Source of the DNA: an uncultured Oscillospiraceae bacterium
GTDB taxonomy: Bacteria; Bacillota; Clostridia; Oscillospirales; Oscillospiraceae
Assembly (NCBI GenBank): GCA_934572445.1
Contig: CAKTLD010000108.1
Span: 1 to 6,000 of the forward strand
DNA: 6,000 nucleotides
Direction: 5' to 3'
Shown here piece by piece: positions 1 through 5,586 of the stretch (the stretch's first letter is position 1; every line of letters starts with the position of its first letter). The translations under genes and the position numbers were made by a program. A model generated the notes under the pieces. It did no database searches. It had not been told where the DNA came from and worked only from the letters and a program-made list of their open reading frames with translations.

Positions 1-459
1 TATCTGACGAAGTTCGCCCGCAAGGTGACCATCATCCACCGCCGCGACGAGCTGCGCGCCGCCAAGTCCATCCAGGAAAAGGCCTTCAAGAACGAAAAGC
101 TCCACTTCCTGTGGAACACCGTGGTCGACGAGGTCGACGGCGAAGATGACATTCTCAGCAAAATGATCGTGAGAAACACCAAAACCGGTGAGCTGACCAC
201 GATCGAAGCGGACGAGGATGACGGTTTGTTCGGCCTGTTCGGATTCATCGGCCTTCTGCCCAAGAGCGACCTCTTTGAGGGCGTGATCGACATGGACAAG
301 GGCTATATCAAGACCGACGACAATATGCACACCAACATCGAGGGCGTCTATGCCGCGGGCGACATCCGCGTCAAGAGCCTGCGTCAGGTCGTCACGGCTG
401 CGGCGGACGGCGCTATCGCCGCCATGCAGGCCGAAAAATATATCGCTGACTTAAAATAA
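1..459 (+). CDS. trxB: Thioredoxin reductase, C-terminal part (5' end outside window)
   Basis: Flavoprotein that passes electrons from NADPH to thioredoxin, here to feed selenoprotein A of the reductase complex. Frame 1 is open from base 1 (reading YLTKFARKVTIIHRRDELRA) to TAA at 457-459, so 152 residues remain and the gene is cut by the window edge. The HRRDELR segment (bases 37-57) is the HRRxxxR-type motif that binds the NADPH phosphate in bacterial thioredoxin reductases. Near the end, GVYAAGDIR (bases 343-369) followed by a QVVTAAADGAIAA stretch is the C-terminal FAD-binding signature of the family. The redox CxxC and the N-terminal FAD fold lie upstream and cannot be seen. An internal GTG at 25 is not a start, because the homologous reading continues upstream. 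trxA follows 18 bases later, as in known grd operons. Family certain; the assignment to the grd-dedicated paralogue rests on context. Confidence 0.95.
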   Translation, partial: YLTKFARKVTIIHRRDELRAAKSIQEKAFKNEKLHFLWNTVVDEVDGEDDILSKMIVRNTKTGELTTIEADEDDGLFGLFGFIGLLPKSDLFEGVIDMDKGYIKTDDNMHTNIEGVYAAGDIRVKSLRQVVTAAADGAIAAMQAEKYIADLK

Positions 460-462
460 GAA

Positions 463-468
463 AAGGAG
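463..468 (+). promoter_or_regulatory. Ribosome binding site of trxA
   Basis: AAGGAG lies 9 bases before the ATG at 478, in the 18-base gap after trxB. It fixes the trxA start. Confidence 0.85.
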
Positions 469-477
469 ATCATCACC

Positions 478-795
478 ATGCTTGAACTCGATAAGACCAC
501 CTTTGAAGCCGAAGTGCTTCAGGCCCCCGGCAAGATCCTCGTTGACTTCTACGGCGACGGCTGCGTGCCCTGCGCGGCACTGATGCCCCACGTCCACGGC
601 TTTGCCGATGTCTACGGCGACAAGATCAAGTTCTGCGCCCTCAACACCACTAAGGCGCGCCGCCTGGCCATCAGCCAGAAGGTCCTGGGCCTGCCCGTCA
701 TCGCCATCTATGAAAACGGCGAGATGATCGACTCCTGCGTGAAGGAAGACGCCACGCCGGAGAACGTGGAGAACATGATCAAGAAGTATATCTGA
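478..795 (+). CDS. trxA: Thioredoxin of the glycine/betaine/sarcosine reductase system
   Basis: Cytosolic dithiol carrier that takes electrons from TrxB and reduces selenoprotein A after each turnover. It has 105 residues, the usual length for thioredoxin. The fold is recognisable: a KILVDFYGDGCVPCAALMP segment with the redox pair Cys29-Val-Pro-Cys32, the cis-proline region GLPVIAIYENGE (Pro73), and a C-terminal helix ending in NMIKKYI. The active site is not the usual WCGPC: glycine replaces the tryptophan before Cys29, and the dipeptide between the cysteines is Val-Pro. Two further cysteines (53 and 87) lie outside the active site. The start ATG at 478 has a good Shine-Dalgarno sequence. 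The gene sits between trxB and grdA, the classic order of grd operons, so service to GrdA is its likely main job. A role as general cellular thioredoxin is less likely given the active site. Confidence 0.95.
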   Translation: MLELDKTTFEAEVLQAPGKILVDFYGDGCVPCAALMPHVHGFADVYGDKIKFCALNTTKARRLAISQKVLGLPVIAIYENGEMIDSCVKEDATPENVENMIKKYI

Positions 796-800
796 CGCGG

Positions 801-826
801 TAGTCAGCTGCAATTGCGGCTTACTA
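801..826 (+). other. Stem-loop between trxA and grdA
   Basis: Arms 801-811 and 816-826 pair over 11 positions with one C-T mismatch and one G-U pair, closing on an AATT loop (812-815). No T-run follows, so it does not look like an intrinsic terminator. It lies between the trxA stop and the grdA ribosome binding site. It could be an mRNA processing or stabilising element, or have no function. The structure was found by eye and no folding energy was computed. Confidence 0.4.
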
Positions 827-840
827 TAAATTCTGAGGAA

Positions 841-847
841 AAGGAGG
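841..847 (+). promoter_or_regulatory. Strong ribosome binding site of grdA
   Basis: AAGGAGG ends 7 bases before the ATG at 855. An ATG at 850-852 is followed at once by the in-frame stop TGA (853-855), so 855 is the real start. The near-perfect anti-16S match fits the high expression expected for selenoprotein A. Confidence 0.85.
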
Positions 848-854
848 ATATGTG

Positions 855-1325
855 ATGGGCATTTTAGCTGGCAAGAAGGTCATCATCATCGGTGACCGTG
901 ACGGCGTTCCCGGTCAGGCGATCGCGGAATGTGCTAAGACGGCCGGAGCCGAAGTCGTGTTTTCCTCGACGGAGTGCTTCGTCTGAACGTCCGCTGGTGC
1001 AATGGATCTGGAAAATCAGAAGCGCGTTAAGGAATTTGCCGAGCAGTATGGTGCTGAGAACGTTGTCGTTCTTTTGGGCGCCGCTGAAGGCGAAGCTTCC
1101 GGTCTCGCTGCTGAGACGGTCACCAATGGTGACCCGACTTACGCCGGTCCGTTGACTGGAGTCTCGTTGGGACTCAAGGTTTACCACGTCTGCGAGCCTG
1201 AGATCAAGGAAGAGTTCGATCCCGCCGTCTATGACGAGCAGGTCGGCATGATGGAAATGGTTCTCGATGTTGACGATATCGTCAACGAGATGACCTCCAT
1301 CCGCGAGCAGTACTGCAAGTACTAA
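855..1325 (+). CDS. grdA: Selenoprotein A of glycine/sarcosine/betaine reductase (in-frame UGA = selenocysteine)
   Basis: Small acidic selenoprotein that accepts the carboxymethyl group from substrate-specific protein B as a selenoether and passes it to protein C. Reading from ATG 855 to TAA 1323-1325 gives 156 residues, the normal GrdA length, provided the TGA at 984-986 is read as selenocysteine 44. The redox motif is C41-F-V-U44 within [11 protein letters not shown], and downstream [39 protein letters not shown] and [12 protein letters not shown] are all typical of GrdA. A conventional annotation would split the gene, or start it at the internal ATG 1002 and lose the active site. A hairpin spanning the UGA is listed separately. 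Synonymous choice differs from the neighbours, with more T-ending and TTG codons. trxA lies 59 bases upstream. The gene usually called grdE or grdB does not follow; grdC comes next after a 178-base gap. Confidence 0.97.
982..1020 (+). promoter_or_regulatory. Bacterial SECIS-like hairpin spanning the grdA UGA
   Basis: A 39-nt hairpin can be drawn by hand. The basal stem TCTGA (982-986, including the UGA) pairs perfectly with TCAGA (1016-1020). The upper stem TCC (990-992) pairs with GGA (1004-1006), then GC (993-994) with GC (999-1000), capped by a UGGU loop (995-998), with AAT (1001-1003) bulged. Bacterial SECIS elements for SelB lie within the coding sequence directly at or after the UGA and usually carry G-U in the apical loop, which fits. 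The selenocysteine call does not depend on this fold. The exact pairing is tentative. Confidence 0.6.
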
Positions 1326-1358
1326 AACTCCGGCTCACAAGAAGTGAAGACGATGAAT

Positions 1359-1381
1359 GGGCGGCGGCGGTGCCGCCGCCC
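1359..1381 (+). other. Perfect GC-rich hairpin in the grdA-grdC gap (attenuator- or stabiliser-like)
   Basis: GGGCGGCGGC (1359-1368) and GCCGCCGCCC (1372-1381) form a perfect 10-bp stem with a three-base loop. The bases that follow (GCTTCGTTCCC) have only scattered T residues, so this is a poor intrinsic terminator. It could act as a leaky terminator or a 3' stabiliser that raises grdA message over grdCD, or be a remnant of a repeat. Confidence 0.55.
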
Positions 1382-1384
1382 GCT

Positions 1385-1480
1385 TCGTTCCCATGCGCAG
1401 TCAGTTGCCGGGAAGGAAGGCAGAGCTCTCCCCTGCCCTGCTTCGCAGCAATTCACGCCCCCGCCCCGCGGGGGACAACT
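1385..1480 (+). other. Structured GC-rich part of the grdA-grdC intergenic region
   Basis: This stretch has no credible gene. Three further short stems can be drawn: GGCAG 1419-1423 with CTGCC 1433-1437; CTGC 1438-1441 with GCAG 1445-1448; and CCCCC 1458-1462 with GGGGG 1470-1474. The last stands just ahead of the grdC ribosome binding site. The density of small GC stems in a 178-base gap is unlike the other, short junctions of the operon. It may be a dispersed intergenic repeat, but the window contains only one copy. Confidence 0.35.
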
Positions 1481-1487
1481 AAGATAT

Positions 1488-1494
1488 GAGAGGA
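1488..1494 (+). promoter_or_regulatory. Ribosome binding site that selects the grdC start at 1504
   Basis: GAGAGGA ends 9 bases before ATG 1504. The upstream in-frame ATG at 1486 has no such site in front of it, and it would add six residues before the MKSVIKGAGY start that matches the family. Confidence 0.7.
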
Positions 1495-1503
1495 CGATCT
1501 ACT

Positions 1504-3045
1504 ATGAAAAGCGTGATCAAGGGCGCCGGCTACATTCTGGTGCACACCCCCGACATGGTGCTCCACAACGGCACCACCCAGACGACCGAGCGCATCGTCA
1601 ATCCCGACGGCGACTATCTCAAGGAGCTGCCCTCCCACCTGCGCAGCTATGAGCAGGTGCTCTCCTATTGGCCTAATCAGGTCTACATCGGCAACAAAAC
1701 GCCAGACGAGCTGACCGCCGTGCCCCAGCCCTGGTATGACAAGACCTGCGACGTGGCCGACCGTTACGGCAAGTTTGGCCAGATCATGCCGCAGGAGGAG
1801 TTCCTGCTGCTGATGCAGGCGTGCGATGTGTTTGACCTCGTGCTGCTGGACAAAGACTTTGTCGCGCAGTACAAGGAACAGTTCGCCGCCAACCCCATCA
1901 TCGACGAGACTATTGTCGCGCGCATCAAGGACGGTTCGGAGCTCGCTGAGATCGAGCGTCTGGTCGCCGAGGAGCACAGCGAAGGGCTCTATGACCACGA
2001 CAAGCTCGTCGGCTGCGTCAAGCGCGCCCACGACATTGATGCCAACCTTTCCGCGCATGTGATGCACGAAAACATCGTCTCCAAGGCAAGCTCTGTCATG
2101 GCGCTGCTCTCGGGTGTGAAAAATTCGGGCATCGACAAGAGCGAGGTCGAGTACGTTATCGACTGCTGTGAGGAAGCCTGCGGCGACATGAACCAGCGCG
2201 GCGGCGGCAACTTTGCCAAGGCGACCGCGGAGATCGCGGGTCTGATGAACGCCACCGGCAGCGATGCGCGCGGCTTCTGCGCGGGCCCCGCCCACGCGCT
2301 GGTCGAGGCGGCGGCTCTGGTGCAGTCCGGCGCGTACAAGACCGTAGCCGTGACGGCCGGCGGCTGCACGGCCAAGCTCGGCATGAACGGCAAGGACCAT
2401 GTGAAGAAGGGCTTGCCCGCGCTGGAGGACTGCCTGGGAGGCTTCTGCGTGATCGTCGGCGAAAACGACGGTGTAAATCCCGAGATCAACCTTGAGGTGC
2501 TGGGCCGCCACACCGTCGGCACTGGCTCCGCGCCGCAGGCGGTCATCGGCTCACTCGTGACCGATCCGCTCGACCGTGCAGGCCTGAAGGTCACGGATGT
2601 GGACAAATTCTCCCCCGAGATGCAGAATCCCGACATCACCAAGCCGGCCGGCGCGGGCGATGTGCCGCTGGCCAACTATAAGATGATCGGCGCGCTGGCT
2701 GTCAAGCGCGGCGATATTGAGCGCGCCGCGCTGAACGACTTCATCGTACAGCACGGCCTGACCGGCTGGGCCCCCACGCAGGGCCACATCCCTTCCGGCG
2801 TGCCGTACATCGGCTTTGCCCGTGAGGATATGCTCGTCGGAAAGATCAGCCGCGCTATGATCATCGGCAAGGGCTCTCTGTTCCTCGGCCGCATGACCAA
2901 CCTCTTCGATGGCGTAAGCTTCCTGATCGAAAAGAACAGCGGTGCACAGGAGCAGACCTCTGGCGTGAGCGAGGACGAGGTCAAGGGCATGATCGCCAAG
3001 GCGATGCGCGAGTTTGCCGAAACGCTGCTGGCCAAGGGCGAATAA
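1504..3045 (+). CDS. grdC: Protein C large subunit of glycine/sarcosine/betaine reductase (GrdC)
   Basis: Larger subunit of protein C, which with GrdD converts the carboxymethyl-selenoether on GrdA to an acetyl-enzyme and finally acetyl phosphate. It has 513 residues, about the usual GrdC length. The N-terminus, KGAGYILVHTPDMVLHNGTT, followed by the segments TERIVNPDGDYLKELPSHLRSYEQ and PNQVYIGNKTPDEL, is characteristic. The C-terminal half resembles the FabH/ketoacyl-synthase III fold. Cys259 in RGFCAGPAHALVEAAALVQSG is placed like the catalytic cysteine, and His428 (GHIPSG) and Asn466 (MTNLFDG) are candidate partners. That triad is inferred from position, not proven. Start chosen at 1504 on the ribosome binding site and family N-terminus. 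grdD follows after 11 bases, so the two are translated together. No frameshift seen. Very long open frames on the opposite strand here are GC-driven shadows. Confidence 0.96.
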   Translation: MKSVIKGAGYILVHTPDMVLHNGTTQTTERIVNPDGDYLKELPSHLRSYEQVLSYWPNQVYIGNKTPDELTAVPQPWYDKTCDVADRYGKFGQIMPQEEFLLLMQACDVFDLVLLDKDFVAQYKEQFAANPIIDETIVARIKDGSELAEIERLVAEEHSEGLYDHDKLVGCVKRAHDIDANLSAHVMHENIVSKASSVMALLSGVKNSGIDKSEVEYVIDCCEEACGDMNQRGGGNFAKATAEIAGLMNATGSDARGFCAGPAHALVEAAALVQSGAYKTVAVTAGGCTAKLGMNGKDHVKKGLPALEDCLGGFCVIVGENDGVNPEINLEVLGRHTVGTGSAPQAVIGSLVTDPLDRAGLKVTDVDKFSPEMQNPDITKPAGAGDVPLANYKMIGALAVKRGDIERAALNDFIVQHGLTGWAPTQGHIPSGVPYIGFAREDMLVGKISRAMIIGKGSLFLGRMTNLFDGVSFLIEKNSGAQEQTSGVSEDEVKGMIAKAMREFAETLLAKGE

Positions 3046-3056
3046 GAGGTGCAAAG

Positions 3057-4211
3057 ATGAACAATTTGGAAAAAACCATCGCGCGGACCTTCCTCGAGAT
3101 GGCGGACGGGCTGGAAAACGGCTCGTTTGGCAAACGTCCGCGCATTGCGCTGACCGGCATGGGCAGTGAGCATGGCGAAGAAAACGCCATGGCCGCCGCC
3201 GTGATGGCAAGCAAGCGCGGCGTGGATGTGTACTACATCGGCACGCTGGAGCATGAAGGCGTAACGACCGTGAAGGTCGCAAACGAGGATGAAGGCCACA
3301 AGAAGATGGAAGAGCTCGTCGAAAGCCATGAGGTGGATGGCGCGGTAACGATGCACTTTCCCTTCCCCATCGGCGTTTCGACGGTGGGCCGCGTGATCAC
3401 CCCCGCCAAGGGCCGCGAGATGTTCGTTGCAAACACGACCGGTACCTCCAGTGCTGACCGCATCGAGAGCATGATCAGGAATGCCGTTTATGGCATCATC
3501 ACCGCCAAGGCCTGCGGCGTGCAGGACCCCACGGTCGGCATCCTGAATGTGGATGGAGCGCGCCAGACCGAAATGGCGCTCAATGAGCTGAAAAAGGGCG
3601 GCTATGACTTCAAATGGGCGACCTCCGCGCGCGCAGACGGCGGCGCTGTCATGCGCGGCAACGACGTGCTGCAGGGCACGCCCGACGTAATGGTCATGGA
3701 CAGCCTGACCGGCAATGTGATGATCAAGATGATGTCCGCCTACACCACCGGCGGCAGCTTTGAATCTACCGGCTTCGGCTACGGCCCGGGCATTGGCAAG
3801 GGCTACGAGAAGCTTATCCTCATCATCTCCCGCGCCAGCGGTGCACCGCTGATCGCCAATGCGCTCGAATACGCGGCGCAGCTCGTGCGCGGCAAGGTGT
3901 TTGAGGTGGCAAAGGAAGAATTCGCCAAGGCGGAAAAGGCCGGTCTTGAGAAAATCCTTGAGGCTCGCCGTGCAGCGGCGAAGGGCGCTTCCGCTGCGGC
4001 GGCGGAGGTCAAGGCTCCCCCCGCTGAGCCCTGCACTGCAGCCGTCACCGGCATTGAGGTCATGGACCTGGAAGATGCGGTAAAGGTGCTCTGGAAGAAT
4101 GGCATCTATGCTGAATCCGGCATGGGCTGCACTGGCCCGCTGGTGATGATGAGCGATGCCAACCATGAAAAAGCCGTGGAGCTGCTGAAGGCTGCCGGCT
4201 ATGTGGGCTGA
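3057..4211 (+). CDS. grdD: Protein C small subunit of glycine/sarcosine/betaine reductase (GrdD), acetyl phosphate forming
   Basis: Smaller subunit of protein C; it carries the thiol from which phosphate releases acetyl phosphate, the energy-conserving step. It has 384 residues, normal for GrdD. Residues about 1-285 form a PlsX-like domain, seen in IALTGMGSEHGEENAMAAA, MHFPFPIGVSTVGRVI, NTTGTSSADRI and GTPDVMVMDSLTGN. An Ala/Pro-rich linker (about 304-329) leads to a small C-terminal domain. Cys358 in the segment SGMGCTGPLVMMSDANHE corresponds to the active-site Cys359 established for the Eubacterium acidaminophilum protein, one residue off in numbering. Cys326 lies in the linker. The gene begins 11 bases after the grdC stop with a modest ribosome binding site (AAGAGG, about 3044-3049) and is followed 12 bases later by a small unknown gene. 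Confidence 0.96.
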   Translation: MNNLEKTIARTFLEMADGLENGSFGKRPRIALTGMGSEHGEENAMAAAVMASKRGVDVYYIGTLEHEGVTTVKVANEDEGHKKMEELVESHEVDGAVTMHFPFPIGVSTVGRVITPAKGREMFVANTTGTSSADRIESMIRNAVYGIITAKACGVQDPTVGILNVDGARQTEMALNELKKGGYDFKWATSARADGGAVMRGNDVLQGTPDVMVMDSLTGNVMIKMMSAYTTGGSFESTGFGYGPGIGKGYEKLILIISRASGAPLIANALEYAAQLVRGKVFEVAKEEFAKAEKAGLEKILEARRAAAKGASAAAAEVKAPPAEPCTAAVTGIEVMDLEDAVKVLWKNGIYAESGMGCTGPLVMMSDANHEKAVELLKAAGYVG

Positions 4212-4216
4212 GGAGG
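4211..4216 (+). promoter_or_regulatory. Ribosome binding site of the small gene after grdD
   Basis: AGGAGG lies 7 bases before ATG 4224, and its first base is the last base of the grdD stop TGA. This strong, tightly placed site is a main reason to accept the small gene as real. Confidence 0.8.
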
Positions 4217-4223
4217 AAACGGC

Positions 4224-4517
4224 ATGAAGGTAAAGGATCTCATTCAAAAGTGCGAAAAGGACCTGACGACCGAAGAGTTGGTCGAGCTGATCGCCCACGG
4301 CAACCGTCAGGTGGACCTGATCTTCGACGAGAAGAAGACGGACGAAGACGGCTATCTGACCTGGGACACCGAGAACTGGACCAGCGTGGACGGCAAGCGC
4401 TTCATCCGCAGCTATGCGCTCGAAGGCCGTGTGCTGTCGGACTACAGCGGCTACAACAAGTATGACATGAAGGGCTACTTCCTGCCGGAAACGGCAAAGG
4501 AAGTCCGCCTGAACTGA
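4224..4517 (+). CDS. Small protein of unknown function, last gene of the grd operon
   Basis: I do not recognise a family. The product has 97 residues (ATG 4224, TGA 4515-4517), is rich in Asp/Glu and Lys, has one cysteine (Cys10), and shows no signal peptide or membrane segment, so it should be cytosolic. Residues 1-27 look helical (MKVKDLIQKCEKDLTTEELVEL is amphipathic), followed by a Tyr/Trp-rich part (YLTWDTENW, YALEGRVLSDYSGYNKYDMKGYF). The reading uses the same G/C-ending codons as its neighbours, has an excellent ribosome binding site, follows grdD by 12 bases, and ends 17 bases before a strong terminator. It is thus almost certainly a translated member of the operon. It does not look like GrdX or GrdE as I know them. 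A role in assembly, regulation or handling of a reductase component is only a guess from position. Confidence 0.85.
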   Translation: MKVKDLIQKCEKDLTTEELVELIAHGNRQVDLIFDEKKTDEDGYLTWDTENWTSVDGKRFIRSYALEGRVLSDYSGYNKYDMKGYFLPETAKEVRLN

Positions 4518-4534
4518 ACCTGCAAAGCAAAACG

Positions 4535-4577
4535 ATGAGGGCAGTCCCCCAATGACTGCCCTCATTTTCTTTGTTTC
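4535..4577 (+). terminator. Intrinsic terminator of the grd operon, probably bidirectional
   Basis: An 11-bp perfect stem (4535-4545 with 4555-4565, arm ATGAGGGCAGT) with a nine-base loop is followed by a T-rich run (4565-4577). One more C-G pair can close the loop. On the minus strand, the A-rich bases 4523-4533 give a T-rich tail after the same stem, so it can also stop the convergent LysR gene, whose stop codon lies at 4590-4592. Confidence 0.92.
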
Positions 4578-4589
4578 TGTTGACTGTTC

Positions 4590-5489
4590 TCAGCGCTCCG
4601 CATGGTAGAAGCTGCGCACAAAGGCAGCGAAGTGCTCGGCCTGCGGATCAATACCATCCCCGCGCGGCTGGACGAGACAGAGCTCGCGCGCGCCGCAGTC
4701 GTTGGGCAGCGGGAACACAAGCAGCCTCCCGTTCTCTCGCTCCGCCTCTACCGCCTTGCCTGAGACAACGGACACGCCAAGACCGCCTGCCACAAGGTTT
4801 TTCACGCTCTCCTGATCGTTCATGCGCGCAGTGACGTGCAGCAGCGCCTTATCCAATCCGGCGGCACGAAAGAAATCGTCTACGCACTTCTGGCTGCCGC
4901 TCCCTTCCTCGCGCAGCAGCAGCGGCTCGCCGCGCAAAATATCTGCCACAGGCTCCCCCTGCGCTTTCGCAGCGGCGAAGCGCTCATTGTTCGGTGTAAT
5001 GAGCACCATGTGATCCCGATAAAAGGGCGTGAAGATCAAGGTATCGTCCGCACTCTGCATACCGGCAAGGCCCAGCGCAAAGCGCCCCTCGCGCACACCG
5101 TCGAGCACGCCGCGGCTGTCGCTCTGAAAGATCTCAAAGGTGACGTCCGGTTGGAGCGCACGATAGCGCGGCAGAAGCTCAGGCAGGATATAGGTCGAGG
5201 GGATGGTCGAGGCCGCAAGACGGATCATTGTCGCATCCTCCGCCCAACGGGCAAACAGACGATCCTGCAGAGCAAGAACATGAGCGGCGTACTCATAGAG
5301 CTCGCGCCCGCGCGGCGTGATGGCGAGCGATTTGGTCGTGCGCAGAAACAACCGCTCCCGCAGCTCATCTTCCAGCTGGTGGACATGCGCGCTGACAGAC
5401 GGCTGCGAGATCGATAGCCGCTCCGCGGCGCGGGTGAAGCTGCCGCAGTCGACCACGGCGACGAATGAGCGCAGCTGTTTGATATCCAT
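4590..5489 (-). CDS. LysR-type transcriptional regulator, selenium-metabolism-associated type (likely)
   Basis: DNA-binding regulator of 299 residues, the standard LysR length. The start is ATG at 5489-5487: a GGAGG 7 bases upstream and the family N-terminus MDIKQLRSFVAVVDCGSFTR support it over an in-frame ATG ten codons earlier. Residues 1-60 are the winged HTH (SFTRAAERLSISQPSVSAHVHQLEDEL, about 17-43). Residues from about 88 to 295 are the periplasmic-binding-type effector domain, including RLAASTIPSTYILPELLPRY, VLITPNN, PLLLREEGSGSQK and AGGLGVSVVSG. These stretches, above all STIPSTYILPELL and REEGSGSQK, recall the LysR subfamily found beside selenium-metabolism genes in Clostridia, which suits its place next to a selenoprotein operon. 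Subfamily recognised from memory, not by search. It is transcribed towards the grd operon and shares its terminator. Effector and targets unknown; control of grd or selenium genes is inference. Confidence 0.93.
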   Translation of the reverse strand: MDIKQLRSFVAVVDCGSFTRAAERLSISQPSVSAHVHQLEDELRERLFLRTTKSLAITPRGRELYEYAAHVLALQDRLFARWAEDATMIRLAASTIPSTYILPELLPRYRALQPDVTFEIFQSDSRGVLDGVREGRFALGLAGMQSADDTLIFTPFYRDHMVLITPNNERFAAAKAQGEPVADILRGEPLLLREEGSGSQKCVDDFFRAAGLDKALLHVTARMNDQESVKNLVAGGLGVSVVSGKAVEAERENGRLLVFPLPNDCGARELCLVQPRGDGIDPQAEHFAAFVRSFYHAER

Positions 5490-5496
5490 GTACGGT

Positions 5497-5501
5497 CCTC
5501 C
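5497..5501 (-). promoter_or_regulatory. Ribosome binding site deciding the LysR start
   Basis: On the minus strand GGAGG ends 7 bases before ATG 5489. The alternative ATG at 5519 has no comparable site. Confidence 0.8.
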
Positions 5502-5553
5502 GTTGAAGCATTTTTGCACCGAGAGGCATCCCTCCCCATTGGTGTTTATTTCA

Positions 5554-5582
5554 ATTGTAGCATGAATCTATCAAAACCGCAA
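5554..5582 (-). promoter_or_regulatory. Likely promoter of the LysR gene
   Basis: On the minus strand TTGCGG (5582-5577) and TACAAT (5559-5554) are separated by exactly 17 bases, and TGC directly precedes the -10, giving an extended -10 (TGnTACAAT). Transcription would start near 5547, leaving a leader of about 58 bases. The -35 is weak (three of six), which is usual for an activated or autoregulated promoter. Confidence 0.5.
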
Positions 5583-5586
5583 ATAA

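Noticed and set aside
820..832. TATAAA-like -10 element before grdA
   Set aside because: No -35 match stands 16-18 bases upstream and the stretch is part of the stem-loop 801-826, so a separate grdA promoter cannot be supported.
1002..1325. Separate short gene starting at ATG 1002
   Set aside because: It is the part of grdA after the selenocysteine UGA. The reading is continuous with the upstream GrdA N-terminus in the same frame.
1486..1503. Upstream ATG start for grdC
   Set aside because: No ribosome binding site precedes it, and the bases GAGAGGA following it serve the start at 1504, which matches the family N-terminus.
1453..2511. Open frame of 352 codons on the minus strand inside grdC
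   Set aside because: Same shadow effect: no domain, no ribosome binding site, and it overlaps well-conserved GrdC sequence.
2676..4565. Open frame of 629 codons on the minus strand across grdD and the small gene
   Set aside because: It is antisense to clear grd genes, crosses the terminator, and its product is a His/Ala/Gly-rich sequence with no recognisable domain. GC-rich third positions on the other strand suppress stop codons.
5490..5519. Upstream ATG start for the LysR gene
   Set aside because: The GGAGG at 5497-5501 lies inside this extension, and the family N-terminus begins at MDIKQL.
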